Assembly: GCF_008312895.1 (NCBI RefSeq)
Contig: NZ_VSSP01000003.1
Span: 62,001 to 126,000 of the forward strand
DNA from: Luteimonas suaedae
GTDB taxonomy: Bacteria; Pseudomonadota; Gammaproteobacteria; Xanthomonadales; Xanthomonadaceae
Direction of reading: 5' to 3'
DNA: 64,000 nt
Each line of letters starts with the position of its first letter. Position 1 is the stretch's first letter. Below are positions 7,754 to 20,811 of the stretch, piece by piece. The notes beneath the pieces were generated by a model that worked only from the letters and a program-made list of their open reading frames with translations, did no database searches and was not told where the DNA came from. A program made the position numbers and the translations under genes.

Positions 7754-9604
7754 ATGGCAGACGATACGCGACGCGCCGAGTTTCCACCGGCGCACTACTG
7801 GCGACGCTGGAGTTCGGACGCGGCTGCCCCGACGCTGCCGGCCGCGGACGACGGCGACGCCATCCGCGAGGAACTGGCGTTGCGGGCGGCCAGCGCGCGC
7901 CCGGCCGCGGCGGCCAGCGGCGAGCCGCCCTACCGGGTCTTGATCGTCGAGGACGACCGCAGCCAGGCGCTGTTCGCGCAGAGCGTGCTGCAGGGCGCCG
8001 GCATGCAGGCGCAGGCGGTCTCCGACGCCGACCAGGTGATGGCCGCGCTGAAGGCGTTCCAGCCCGACCTGGTGCTGATGGACCTGCACATGCCGGCCAT
8101 CGACGGTGCCGAGCTCACCAACATGATCCGCGGCAACGCGCGCTATGCGCATACCCCGATCGTGTTCCTGACCGGCGATCCCGATCCCGAACGTCAGTTC
8201 GAGGTGCTGGAGATCGGCGCCGACGATTTCCTCAGCAAGCCGGTGCGACCGCGACACCTGATCGCGGCGGTGGAGAACCGGATCAAGCGCGCGCGCGAGC
8301 TGCAGGCGCAGCGGCCCGACGACGGTCGCCATTCCACCACCGGCCTGCACACCCGCAACCGCATGCTGCAACGCCTGGCCACGGCGATTCCCGCCGGCGG
8401 CGACGGCGCGCTGTACTTCCTCGAGATCGACGGCACCGCCGCGCTGCGCGACCGGCTCGGCTACGCCACGCTGGAGTCGGTGCTGCTCGAGGCCGGGCAC
8501 CGGATCGCGGAACTGGCTGGCGGGCATCCGGCGGCGCGACTCAACGACAACACCTTCCTGATCCATGTCGAGCGGACCCATGGCGAGCGCGGACAGGCCG
8601 CGTCCGCGCCGCACGATCCGCTCGCTTGGGCGCGCGGCCTGCGCGACGGCCTCGGCGGCCGCCCATTCGACGCCGGCGGTGAGCCGCTGCGGCTGCGGGT
8701 GCGGATCGGCTACGCCACGCTCGCACACGGATTCGAGGACGCCGGCAGTGCGCTCGCCGCCGCCGAGCAGGCGCTGCGCGCCTCACGCAACGATCCCATC
8801 GGCATCGCCGCCTATGCCCCGCCCGACCCGGGCACGCTCGAGCGGGCCCATGGGTTGTCGGACATGATCGCCGACGCGCTCGCCGGCGACCGGCTGGAGC
8901 TGGCCTACCAGCCGATCGTCGCGGTGTCCGGTGGCGAGCAGGCGCAGTACCAGACCCTGCTACGGCTGCGTGACGCCGAGGGCAGGTTGTATACCGCCGG
9001 CGAGATCCTCCCGGTCGCCGAAGCCGCCGGGCTGCTGCAGGACATCGACCGCCGCGTGCTGGAAAAGGCATTGCTGCTGCTGCAGCAGCAGCAGGCACGC
9101 GGCATGCCGTTGCGGTTGTTCGTGTCGCAGTCGCCACGCAGCCTGGCGCGCGAAGGCCATGCCGCCTGGCTGCTGTCGGCACTGCAGGAGCTCGGGATCG
9201 ACGGCGCCAGCCTGGTGATCGACGTGCGTCAGGAGGACGCCCTGATGCATGCCGTATCGCTGCAGGAATTCTGCACGACGATGGCGTCCGCCGGCACGCA
9301 GCTGTGCCTGAGCCAGTACCGTCCCGACGGCGACGTCGACACCCTGCTCGCACAGCTGCCGCTGAACTTCGTGCGGCTGGCGGCGGACTTTTCCAGCAAG
9401 CTCACCGACAGCGCCGTGCGCGACGCGATGCGCGATGCGATCGAACGCGCGCACCGGGTCGGGCTGCAGGTCATCGGCCAGCAGGTCGAGGACCCGCAGG
9501 CCGCCGCAACGCTGTGGATGAGCGGTATCGATTACATCCAGGGCAACCTGGTGCAACAGGTCGCGGACGACCTCGACTTCGACTTCCATCATTCGGTGCT
9601 CTAG
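7754..9604 (+). CDS. Response regulator with degenerate GGDEF and EAL domains (FimX-like c-di-GMP effector candidate)
   Basis: A protein of about 616 residues: an unstructured N-terminus (1-55), a receiver domain (about 58-175; acidic pocket VEDD, phosphoacceptor Asp in LVLMDLHMP, Lys in LSKP), then a GGDEF remnant and an EAL remnant. The GGDEF signature is lost (RLNDNTF). The EAL motif reads YQTLLR instead of EALLR, the DXXK-type stretch reads FVRLAADF, and the catalytic Glu of the VAEGVE-like loop is Gln (VIGQQVED). It therefore looks inactive as a cyclase and as a phosphodiesterase. The YQPIV and YIQGNLVQ segments that shape the ligand pocket remain, so it may bind c-di-GMP as FimX does. 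The start is uncertain: ATG 7748, ATG 7754 or TTG 7712. Confidence 0.85.
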   Translation: MADDTRRAEFPPAHYWRRWSSDAAAPTLPAADDGDAIREELALRAASARPAAAASGEPPYRVLIVEDDRSQALFAQSVLQGAGMQAQAVSDADQVMAALKAFQPDLVLMDLHMPAIDGAELTNMIRGNARYAHTPIVFLTGDPDPERQFEVLEIGADDFLSKPVRPRHLIAAVENRIKRARELQAQRPDDGRHSTTGLHTRNRMLQRLATAIPAGGDGALYFLEIDGTAALRDRLGYATLESVLLEAGHRIAELAGGHPAARLNDNTFLIHVERTHGERGQAASAPHDPLAWARGLRDGLGGRPFDAGGEPLRLRVRIGYATLAHGFEDAGSALAAAEQALRASRNDPIGIAAYAPPDPGTLERAHGLSDMIADALAGDRLELAYQPIVAVSGGEQAQYQTLLRLRDAEGRLYTAGEILPVAEAAGLLQDIDRRVLEKALLLLQQQQARGMPLRLFVSQSPRSLAREGHAAWLLSALQELGIDGASLVIDVRQEDALMHAVSLQEFCTTMASAGTQLCLSQYRPDGDVDTLLAQLPLNFVRLAADFSSKLTDSAVRDAMRDAIERAHRVGLQVIGQQVEDPQAAATLWMSGIDYIQGNLVQQVADDLDFDFHHSVL

Positions 9605-9607
9605 ACC

Positions 9608-12643
<3,036 letters not shown>

Positions 12644-12688
12644 CGCGCGCCGCCTCTCACGGAACCGGGCTAGAGCGGGCGTAGACCC

Positions 12689-12831
12689 GTAGGAGCGCGC
12701 CATGCGCGCGATGCCGCGGGCGTCTCCGGTACGGATCATGCTGGTCCCGCCGCGAACCGGAAAGCGCACCGGTGGACGGAATTGCGTGGCGGTGCCATGC
12801 CCGCGGCATCGCGCGCATGGCGCGCTCCTAC
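12689..12831. repeat. Paired GTAG-REP element, 143 bp
   Basis: GTAGGAGCGCGCCATGCGCG begins a 32-bp arm identical to the arms at 25379 and 27479, mirrored perfectly at 12800-12831. The 79-bp core differs from that of the other copies. Each arm can itself form a hairpin (GCGCGCCATGCGCGC). It lies between the convergent hybrid kinase and bacterioferritin genes, a position suited to bidirectional transcript ends. Confidence 0.85.
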
Positions 12832-12859
12832 GAAGCAGCGGCGCGGGCCGCAACCGAAC

Positions 12860-13330
12860 CTACTCGTCGATCTTGCTCTGCAGGTAGTTCTGCTCGCCGA
12901 CGCGCTCGATCAGATCGATCTGGGTCTCGATCCAGTCGACGTGCTCTTCCTCCGACTCGAGGATGTCGGCGAACAGCTTGCGGCTGACATAGTCGTGGAC
13001 CTGCTCGCAGTACTTGATCGCGTCGCGCAGCAGCGGGATGGCCTCGAGTTCCAGGGCAAGATCGCAACCGAGGATCTCGCGCGGGTTCTCGCCGATCTTG
13101 AGCTTGCCGAGCGCCTGGAAGTTGGGCACGCCTTCGAGGAACAAGATGCGCTCGGACAGCAAGTCCGCATGCTTCATCTCGTCGATCGACTCCTCGTATT
13201 CGTGCTTGGCGAGTTCGTGCAGCCCCCAGTTCTTCAGCATCTTGGCGTGCAGGAAGTACTGGTTGATCGCGGTCAGCTCGTTGTAGAGCGCCTCGTTGAG
13301 ATATTTGATGACTTGTGCGTCGCCTTTCAT
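12860..13330 (-). CDS. bfr: Bacterioferritin
   Basis: A 156-residue iron-storage subunit of the 24-mer haem ferritin. The ferroxidase ligands Glu18, Glu51 and His54 are in place, with Met52 as the haem ligand, in [16 protein letters not shown] and [12 protein letters not shown]. The second helix pair carries the matching Glu and His ligands ([24 protein letters not shown]). Length and sequence are typical. It follows the ferredoxin gene bfd on the same strand, about 100 bp downstream, so storage and release functions sit together. Confidence 0.95.
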   Translation of the reverse strand: MKGDAQVIKYLNEALYNELTAINQYFLHAKMLKNWGLHELAKHEYEESIDEMKHADLLSERILFLEGVPNFQALGKLKIGENPREILGCDLALELEAIPLLRDAIKYCEQVHDYVSRKLFADILESEEEHVDWIETQIDLIERVGEQNYLQSKIDE

Positions 13331-13430
13331 GGGGGAGTCTCCGCAACGGAACGACCCCTACTCTAGCGCTGCGGAGAATCGCATGACGGAACGCGAATCG
13401 TGCGCATTTTTTTCTGCGCTGACGCGGGCT

Positions 13431-13658
13431 TCATGCCGCCCGGGCGATCACCGCGAAAGCCGGCGCGTCGGCGGTGGCGGCCTCGCACCCGGAAGCCGAT
13501 TGCGCCTGCGCCAACACCTCGCAGGCGGTCGCCACGCAACTGCCGCAACAGGCACCACAACCGGTGCGCATGGTCAGCTCGGGCATGCCCGAACAGCCGG
13601 CCGCGGCGGCTTCGTGGATATCGCGTTCGGTGACGGCGTTGCAAAGGCAGACGTACAC
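13431..13658 (-). CDS. bfd: Bacterioferritin-associated ferredoxin Bfd
   Basis: A 75-residue [2Fe-2S] protein that docks on bacterioferritin and reduces its core to release iron. Cysteines at 4, 6, 38 and 41 give the Bfd ligand pattern C-X-C ... C-X2-C (MYVCLC and CCGSC). The C-terminal 25 residues (AQAQSASGCEAATADAPAF) extend past the usual length of about 60-65 residues and look unstructured. A Fur-box-like sequence lies 44 bp upstream of the start, as expected for a gene induced under iron starvation. Confidence 0.92.
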   Translation of the reverse strand: MYVCLCNAVTERDIHEAAAAGCSGMPELTMRTGCGACCGSCVATACEVLAQAQSASGCEAATADAPAFAVIARAA

Positions 13659-13698
13659 GGGCAGGCAGGATTTGAGGACGAGACCGCATTCCGCCAGA

Positions 13699-13717
13699 AA
13701 CGAGAATGATTGTCAAT
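13699..13717 (-). promoter_or_regulatory. Candidate Fur box upstream of bfd
   Basis: Read toward bfd, GACAATCATTCTC (13714-13702) matches 11 of 13 positions of the Fur consensus half GATAATCATTATC. It sits in an unusually AT-rich spot 44 bp before the bfd start, where a promoter would be. Repression by Fe-Fur of bfd, and perhaps bfr by read-through, is the inference. Confidence 0.7.
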
Positions 13718-13746
13718 TAACAGGTGCGGCCAGGCTGCCGCCCGGA

Positions 13747-14346
13747 TCAGGCGCAGCCCGAATCGGTGCTCCTGCCGTTCATGACACCCCCCAGACCGGA
13801 TTTGGCCCGCTGCCGCCGGGCACCGTGGCGGTGCGGCTCGATCTTCACGAACGGCACCGCCTGCGGCCCGGCCACCTGCCGGGCGAACGGCGCCAGATGC
13901 CGCAGCGCATGAGCATAGACACCGCGCTTGAACACGACCACATGGTCCAGCGGGTACCAGAAGTCGACCCAGCGCCAATTGTCGAACTCCGGCTTCTCGG
14001 TCAGGTCGAGCTTCAGGTCGCGGTCCTCGCCGGTGAACTGCAGCAGGAACCAGACCTGCTTCTGGCCGATGCAGACCAGGCGGTCGTTGCGCCGGATCGC
14101 CCGCTGCGGCAGCCGGTAGCGCAGCCAGCCCGGGGTCACGCCGAGCACGGCAACGTGCTCGGGCAGCAGCCCGGTCTCCTCGTTCAGCTCACGATACATC
14201 GCCTCGAGCGGCGTCTCGTCGGTGTTCATCCCGCCCTGCGGGAACTGCCACCCGTCGTGACGCACCCGCCGGGCCCAGAACACCCGGCCATTGGGATGCA
14301 TCAGTACGATGCCGACATTCGGTCGATAGCCGTCCGGATCGATCAC
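13747..14346 (-). CDS. rppH: RNA pyrophosphohydrolase RppH
   Basis: A 199-residue Nudix hydrolase that removes pyrophosphate from 5'-triphosphate mRNA ends and so starts decay. It begins at GTG ([15 protein letters not shown]), the position conserved in the family, with GGAG about 10 bp upstream. The Nudix box is [22 protein letters not shown]. The [16 protein letters not shown] segment before it and the [20 protein letters not shown] segment after it are RppH-typical. The C-terminal 35 residues are basic and variable. It is divergent from tRNA-Met. Confidence 0.93.
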   Translation of the reverse strand: MIDPDGYRPNVGIVLMHPNGRVFWARRVRHDGWQFPQGGMNTDETPLEAMYRELNEETGLLPEHVAVLGVTPGWLRYRLPQRAIRRNDRLVCIGQKQVWFLLQFTGEDRDLKLDLTEKPEFDNWRWVDFWYPLDHVVVFKRGVYAHALRHLAPFARQVAGPQAVPFVKIEPHRHGARRQRAKSGLGGVMNGRSTDSGCA

Positions 14347-14485
14347 GATGCGGACTCCGGAAATTTCACTGTGTCCGACTCTGCCACGGCCGGGGGGTAT
14401 CGACAAGCGCGGTGGCGCGGAATTGACGCGAAGGTCCAGGGCATGGACAATTTGCGGTTCGCCGCGCCGCAAGCGCACGGCCCAT

Positions 14486-14562
14486 GGCTATGTAGCTCAG
14501 CCGGTTAGAGCACAGCACTCATAATGCTGGGGTCGGTGGTTCGAGTCCACCCATAGCCACCA
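14486..14562 (+). tRNA. tRNA-Met (anticodon CAT), elongator type
   Basis: A 77-nt cloverleaf including an encoded CCA end. The acceptor stem GGCTATG pairs with CATAGCC, the D-arm is GTAGCTCAGCCGGTTAGAGC, and the anticodon loop CTCATAA (CAT at 14520-14522) is closed by CAGCA/TGCTG. The T-arm is GGTGGTTCGAGTCCACC. It is very close to E. coli elongator tRNA-Met; an initiator would lack this acceptor pairing, and tRNA-Ile2 has a GC-rich acceptor stem. Confidence 0.96.
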
Positions 14563-14685
14563 TTGTCTTGCCCTCCTGATTCTCTGGGCGTCCGCGATAC
14601 TGCCTGCGCCGTCGCCTCACGGCGTGTTCCGGTTCCGCTGCGGGCTTTCCCGCCGTTCGGGCGGCACCACTACACGGATCACCGC

Positions 14686-15039
14686 ATGGACATCTTCAAG
14701 GTCTTCACCATCGAGGCCGCGCACCGGCTGCCGAACGTGCCCGAGGGGCACAAATGCGCACGCCTGCATGGGCATTCGTTCCGGATCGAGATCCATGTCG
14801 CGGGCGAGCCCGGACCGGAGACCGGCTGGGTGATGGACTTCGCCGACCTGAAGGCCGCCTTCCATCCGCTGTACCAACAACTCGATCATCACTATCTCAA
14901 CGAGATCGAGGGGCTGGAGAACCCGACCAGCGAGCGACTGGCGATCTGGATCTGGGAGCGGCTCAGGCCGGCGCTGCCGATGCTGAGCGAGGTGGTGGTG
15001 CACGAGACCTGCACCTCGGGCTGCCGCTACCGGGGGTGA
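14686..15039 (+). CDS. queD: 6-carboxy-5,6,7,8-tetrahydropterin synthase QueD
   Basis: A 117-residue 6-pyruvoyltetrahydropterin-synthase-fold enzyme in queuosine (7-deazaguanine) synthesis. The zinc-binding histidines are in EAAHRLP and LHGHSF. The catalytic Cys lies in HKCARLHGH, and the LDHHYLNEI segment supplies the other catalytic His. C-terminal Glu ([11 protein letters not shown]) binds the pterin. ATG 14686 gives the family-typical N-terminus ([15 protein letters not shown]). Upstream in-frame ATGs overlap the tRNA flank and are rejected. Confidence 0.93.
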   Translation: MDIFKVFTIEAAHRLPNVPEGHKCARLHGHSFRIEIHVAGEPGPETGWVMDFADLKAAFHPLYQQLDHHYLNEIEGLENPTSERLAIWIWERLRPALPMLSEVVVHETCTSGCRYRG

Positions 15040-15367
15040 GGCAACGCGCTTGCGCGCTGCCCGATCGGCAGTTCGCGCGTTGCCGAACGCCCGGGCATGG
15101 AGAGCTGGCTGGGCGACCCGGAGCCTGGCGGGTTGCTGCGCCCTGGAGGGCAACGGACCGTTCACCTGAAGCGGCATGCTCGGTCTGCGAGTTCATGACC
15201 CGAACGGCCCTGCAGGCCGAAAGGCGCCAACCCCTTGAAATTCAAGGAATCCTGAACAGGAGCATGCCGTTCGTCGGCACAATGTTGCATCGCAACATAA
15301 GTCGCCATATGCTGCACCGCACAAACCCGGCAATCCCTGCCGGTCCACCCAAACGCAGGAATCCGCC
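15040..15367 (+). promoter_or_regulatory. Phasin upstream region with two TGC-N3-GCA sites
   Basis: This 328-bp gap begins with a dyad GCAACGCGC/GCGCGTTGC (15041-15083) that may end queD transcription. At 15283-15297 TGTTGC-ATC-GCAACA forms a perfect 6-bp-arm palindrome, and at 15313-15321 TGC-ACC-GCA repeats the core 27 bp later. TGC-N3/4-GCA is the operator pattern of PhaR-type phasin repressors. Finding two such sites just ahead of a phasin gene suggests granule-responsive control, which is an inference. Confidence 0.55.
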
Positions 15368-15772
15368 ATGTATCAGTTCAATGAGCAGTTCAACGATCAG
15401 TTCACCGCCGCCACCCGCCAGTTCGGCGAGACCGCATCGCAGGTCGGCCAGCTGGCTCTGGAAAACGCCGAGAAGGTGTTCGGCCTGCAGCTGAGCACCC
15501 TGGAAGCGAATGCCAACGCCACCTTCGCCTTCCTGGGCGAGTTCGCCGAGGTCCGCGATCTCGACGGCTACAAGGCCGTGTTGCCGAAGGGCGTGCAGGT
15601 TGCGCGCGAGAACGTCGAGCGCAGCATCCACGCCGGCCAGGAAGTCTTCGCCCGCACCCTGAAGACCAACGAGGCCATCGGCCAGATCGCCAAGGGCCAG
15701 GTCGAGGCCGCCACCGAGCAGGCCCAGTCCGCCACCGCCAAGGCCACCAAGGCCGCCGGCAAGAAGGCCTGA
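15368..15772 (+). CDS. Phasin family protein
   Basis: A 134-residue all-helical protein (MYQFNEQFNDQFTAATRQFG) with the phasin-type amphipathic repeat region (residues 5-100). The tail is Ala/Lys/Thr-rich, ending ATKAAGKKA, as in PhaP-like proteins and their histone-like C-termini. Phasins coat polyhydroxyalkanoate granules. No polymer synthase gene (phaC) is in this window, so whether this acts on storage granules here is open. It is preceded by two TGC-N3-GCA sites and followed by a strong terminator. Confidence 0.85.
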   Translation: MYQFNEQFNDQFTAATRQFGETASQVGQLALENAEKVFGLQLSTLEANANATFAFLGEFAEVRDLDGYKAVLPKGVQVARENVERSIHAGQEVFARTLKTNEAIGQIAKGQVEAATEQAQSATAKATKAAGKKA

Positions 15773-15840
15773 AGCACCACGGCCTGAGCACCGGCCGACG
15801 GCCGCCTCCTCTCTCCGGGAGGCCGTCGCCGAAACCAAAA

Positions 15841-15870
15841 CCCCGGCCGCAACTGCGGCCGGGGTTTTTT
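15841..15870 (+). terminator. Rho-independent terminator after the phasin gene
   Basis: CCCCGGCCGC and GCGGCCGGGG form a perfect 10-bp stem around the loop AACT, directly followed by six T. Upstream at 15792-15829 a second GC-rich dyad (GACGGCC ... GGCCGTC) could add to it. It ends the phasin transcript; the next gene is convergent. Confidence 0.93.
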
Positions 15871-15929
15871 GTTGTCCGGAAACCACCTGGTCACGGCGGC
15901 GGCGCACGCACGCTCTCGCGGCCCTCGGA

Positions 15930-18900
15930 TCAGGCGCTGGGCGGCGGCAACCCGGGCTGGTCGCCGCCTTGCGCGCCGCCGGTAGCCGGTTCCCGCGCGC
16001 CCAGGTCGTCCGGCAAAGGCTCGTCGAGCTTGTCGCCGAGCACCCGACGCACGATCACGAAGAACACCGGGATCAGCAGCAGGCCGAGGAAGGTCGCGAA
16101 CAGCATGCCGCCGATCACGCCGGTGCCCAAGGCATGGCGCGCATTGGCGCCGGCGCCGGAGGACAGGGCCAGCGGCGTCACGCCCATGATGAAGGCGAAG
16201 GAGGTCATCAGGATCGGACGGAAGCGCAGCCGCGCCGCCTCGACCACCGCATCGCGCAGGGTCTTGCCCTCGGTCCGCTGCTGCACCGCGAATTCGACGA
16301 TCAGGATCGCGTTCTTCGCCGCCAGCCCGATCACCGTCACCAATCCGATCTTGAAGAAGATGTCGTTGGACAGCCCGCGCAGCATGGTGAACGCCACCGC
16401 GCCGAGAATGCCCAGCGGGATGATCAGCAGCACCGAGACCGGGACCGACCAGCTCTCGTATAGCGCCGCCAGCGCCAGGAACACCACCACCACCGACAGC
16501 ACCAGCAGCAGGGTCGCGGCATTGCCGGCCAGGATCTCCTGGTACGACAGGCCGGTCCAGTCGAAACCGATGCCAGCGGGCAACTCGTCGCGCACGATCT
16601 CCTCCATCGCCTGCATCGCCTCGCCGGAACTGCGCCCCGGCGCCTGCGAACCGACGATGTTGACCGCCGAGTAGCCGTTGTAGCGGGTCAGCGCCGGCGC
16701 GCCGGTGGTCCACTCCGGCGTCACCACGTTGCTGAGCGGGATCATCGCGCGGGTGCCGTCTTCGGCGACTTCACCGGCGGGCGTATAGAACCGCCCGAGC
16801 GAGCCCGGATCGGTGCGGTAGGGCGCGTCGGCACGCATGTTGACCCGCTTGATCCGGCCTTCGGCGACGTAGTCGTTGACGTACACCGGCGCCAGCATCA
16901 GCTGGATCGCACTGTAGACGTCATTGACCGACAGGCCCATCGCCTGTGCCTGCACGCGGTCGACGTGGAGCCGGAGCTGCGGCGCGTCCTCCAGGGTGTT
17001 CGGGCGCACGCCGGTCAGCGCCTCGTTCTGCGCCGCGCTGGCGAGCAGCGTATTGCGCGCCTCGGCGAGGGCATCGCGGCCGGCGCCGGCGCGGTCCTGC
17101 AGGTACATGTCGAAGCCGCCGAACTGGCTCAGGCCGCGCACCGTCGGCAGGTTGACCACGAAGATGCTGGCGTCGCGGACACCGGACAGCGCGCCGTTGG
17201 CCCGCTGGATGAATTCCTCGGCGCTGAAGTCGCGCTCGCTCCAGTCCTTGAGCCGGATGAAGGCCATGCCGACGTTCTCGCCGCGGCCGACGAAGCTGAA
17301 GCCGGCGACCTGCATCATGCCCTCGTAGCCGTCCATCTGCTCCAGCGTGCCGCGCACCTCTTCGAACACCGTCCGGGTGCGCTGCAGGGTTGATCCCGGC
17401 GGCAGCTGCACGATCGCCAGCGCATAGCCCTGGTCCTCTTCGGGCAGGAAGCTGCCGGGCAGGCGCACGTACAGCAGCCCGCACACCACCGTCAGCGCCA
17501 CGAACACCGCCATCCAGCGCGGCGCGTGCCGCACCGCGCTTCCGATGTGGCCGACATAGGTGCGGTTGATCCTGTCGTAGTACTTGTTGAACGTACGCAC
17601 GACGACGTTTTCCTTCTTTTCGCCGTGCGGCGGGTGCTGCTTGAGGAAGGTCGCGCACAGCGCCGGGGTGAAGCCGAGCGCCAGGAACGCCGAGAACCCC
17701 ATCGAGATGGCGATGGTCAGCGCGAACTGCTTGTAGATCTCGCCCGACGCGCCGCCCTGCAGGGCGCTGGGGATGAACACCGCCGCCAGCACCACCGTGA
17801 TCGCCACCACCGCGCCGGTGATCTGCCCCATCGCCTTGATCGTCGCCTCGCGCGGCGGCAACTTCTCCTCGGCCATGATCCGCTCGACGTTCTCGATCAC
17901 CACGATCGCGTCGTCGACCACGATGCCGATCGCCAGCACCATCGCGAACAGGGTGAGCTGGTTGACGGTGAAGCCGATCATGCTCAGACCGAGGAAGGTG
18001 CCCAGCAGCGCGACCGGGATCACCAGGGTCGGGATCAGGGTGGCGCGCAGGTTCTGCAGGAACAGCAGCATCACCAGGAACACCAGCACCACCGCCTCGG
18101 CCAGGGTCTTGAGCACCTCCTCGATCGAGATCCTGACGAAGGTGGTGCTGTCGTAGGGCGAGAACCAGTCCACGCCCTGCGGGAAGCCGGGCGCCAGCTC
18201 GTCCATGCGCGCGCGCACCGCCTCGGCCACGCTGAGCGCATTGGCGCCAGGCAGCAGCTGGATGGCAAACGCGCCGGTCGGCTGGCCGTTGTACCGGGTG
18301 TCGAAGCCGAAGCCGGAGGCGCCGGTCTCGACCCGGGCGACGTCCCGCAGGCGCACGGTGGAGCCGTCGGCGTCGGCGCGCAGGACGATGTTCGCGAACT
18401 GCTCCGGGGTGCTGAAGCGGCCCTCGGCGGACACGGTGGCGGTGAAGCCCTGGCCGGGCGGCGCCGGGTCGGAACCGATCGCGCCGGCGGCGAACTGCAC
18501 GTTCTGGCCGCGCACCGCGGCCAGCACCTGGCTCGCCGACAGGCCGTAACCCTGCAGCCGATCCGGGTCCAGCCAGATGTTCATGGCGTACTCGGAGCCG
18601 AACTGCTGGGTGCTGCCGACGCCCGGCACGCGCGCGATCTGCTCGAGCACGCGCGAGCCGATCAGGTCGTTGAGCGCGTTGCGGTCGACGTCCGGGTTTT
18701 CGGAACGCAGCGCCACCACCATCAGGAAGCCGGCGTTGGCCTTGGCCACCACCACGCCCTGCTGCACCACCTCGGAAGGCAGGCGAGGCGTGGCCAGCGA
18801 GATCTTGTTCTGCACCTGCACCTGGGCGATGTCGGGATCGGTGCCGGTCTCGAAGGTGAGGGTGATGTTGGCGCCGCCGGACGAGTTGGAGGTGGAGTTG

Positions 18901-19133
18901 AAATAGAGCAGGTTGTCGATGCCGGTGAGCTGCTGCTCGATCACTTGGGTGACCGCGCGCTCGGTGGTCTGCGCGTCGGCGCCGGGATAAGTCGCCGACA
19001 CCGTCACCTGCGGCGGCGCCACGTTCGGGTACGACTCCACGCCCATGTTGAGCACGGCGATGATGCCGCTCAGGGTGATCAGGATGGAGACGACCCAGGC
19101 GAAGACCGGGTGGTTGATGAAGAATCTCGGCAT
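15930..19133 (-). CDS. RND efflux transporter, AcrB/MexB (HAE1) family
   Basis: A 1067-residue inner-membrane proton-driven pump, the usual length of the family. It starts MPRFFINHPVFAWVVSILITL. Twelve transmembrane helices are expected. The relay aspartates are in helix 4 (AIGIVVDDAIVVIENVER). The PYDSTTFV and PGANALSVAEAVRARM porter motifs and the GVDWF segment resemble AcrB. The hydrophilic C-terminus (DDLGAREPATGGAQ) is cytoplasmic. It overlaps no other gene and starts 6 bp after the stop of its adaptor (19140), so the two form an operon. No outer-membrane channel gene follows. A drug-export role is expected from the family; the substrate cannot be read from sequence. Confidence 0.93.
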   Translation of the reverse strand: MPRFFINHPVFAWVVSILITLSGIIAVLNMGVESYPNVAPPQVTVSATYPGADAQTTERAVTQVIEQQLTGIDNLLYFNSTSNSSGGANITLTFETGTDPDIAQVQVQNKISLATPRLPSEVVQQGVVVAKANAGFLMVVALRSENPDVDRNALNDLIGSRVLEQIARVPGVGSTQQFGSEYAMNIWLDPDRLQGYGLSASQVLAAVRGQNVQFAAGAIGSDPAPPGQGFTATVSAEGRFSTPEQFANIVLRADADGSTVRLRDVARVETGASGFGFDTRYNGQPTGAFAIQLLPGANALSVAEAVRARMDELAPGFPQGVDWFSPYDSTTFVRISIEEVLKTLAEAVVLVFLVMLLFLQNLRATLIPTLVIPVALLGTFLGLSMIGFTVNQLTLFAMVLAIGIVVDDAIVVIENVERIMAEEKLPPREATIKAMGQITGAVVAITVVLAAVFIPSALQGGASGEIYKQFALTIAISMGFSAFLALGFTPALCATFLKQHPPHGEKKENVVVRTFNKYYDRINRTYVGHIGSAVRHAPRWMAVFVALTVVCGLLYVRLPGSFLPEEDQGYALAIVQLPPGSTLQRTRTVFEEVRGTLEQMDGYEGMMQVAGFSFVGRGENVGMAFIRLKDWSERDFSAEEFIQRANGALSGVRDASIFVVNLPTVRGLSQFGGFDMYLQDRAGAGRDALAEARNTLLASAAQNEALTGVRPNTLEDAPQLRLHVDRVQAQAMGLSVNDVYSAIQLMLAPVYVNDYVAEGRIKRVNMRADAPYRTDPGSLGRFYTPAGEVAEDGTRAMIPLSNVVTPEWTTGAPALTRYNGYSAVNIVGSQAPGRSSGEAMQAMEEIVRDELPAGIGFDWTGLSYQEILAGNAATLLLVLSVVVVFLALAALYESWSVPVSVLLIIPLGILGAVAFTMLRGLSNDIFFKIGLVTVIGLAAKNAILIVEFAVQQRTEGKTLRDAVVEAARLRFRPILMTSFAFIMGVTPLALSSGAGANARHALGTGVIGGMLFATFLGLLLIPVFFVIVRRVLGDKLDEPLPDDLGAREPATGGAQGGDQPGLPPPSA

Positions 19134-19139
19134 GGCCGG

Positions 19140-20396
<1,257 letters not shown>

Positions 20397-20811
20397 TGGG
20401 GAAGCTCCGGGGGGAGGTTGGTTCGAAACGCGGCTGCCTGCGCCACGCAAGTTCTTTTTAATTGCTATACCATTCAGTACAGAATTAGAATAGCGGCCGT
20501 TCGCGTGCCGAAAGTCACAGGAAGGAGCGCCGCACACGGATGTGTACCAAAACCTGACTGTCGGCACGCGCGAGACCCCAGGCCCCGCCTTAAGCTCCGC
20601 CTGCCCATCGTCGGTCCATCGCAGCAGTGTACTGCCGGGATCCGGCGCAATCGCAGGATTGGCGACGGGTCCGGCCTGAAATGCCGGATCCGGTACACCG
20701 GACGGAAGGGCGGCGCGGATCCCGGTTCACAGGACCGCTCGAGATCGGCACGCCTTCACCCGTTTCGCTCCATACGCCCCCAATCACCCCGTATCTCTCC
20801 CGAGGCCTCCG
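20397..20811. promoter_or_regulatory. Divergent promoter region of two RND operons with a TetR-like dyad at 20472-20485
   Basis: This 415-bp region has no gene I can support. Its only AT-rich island (20450-20492) lies about 60-95 bp upstream of the leftward adaptor and contains the dyad ATTC-AGTACA-GAAT centred on GTAC. It is flanked by CTAT at 20465 and ATAG at 20490, giving a larger imperfect palindrome. Such dyads over the promoter are typical operators of TetR-family repressors of RND pumps. No such regulator gene is present here, so the factor would act in trans. Confidence 0.45.
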
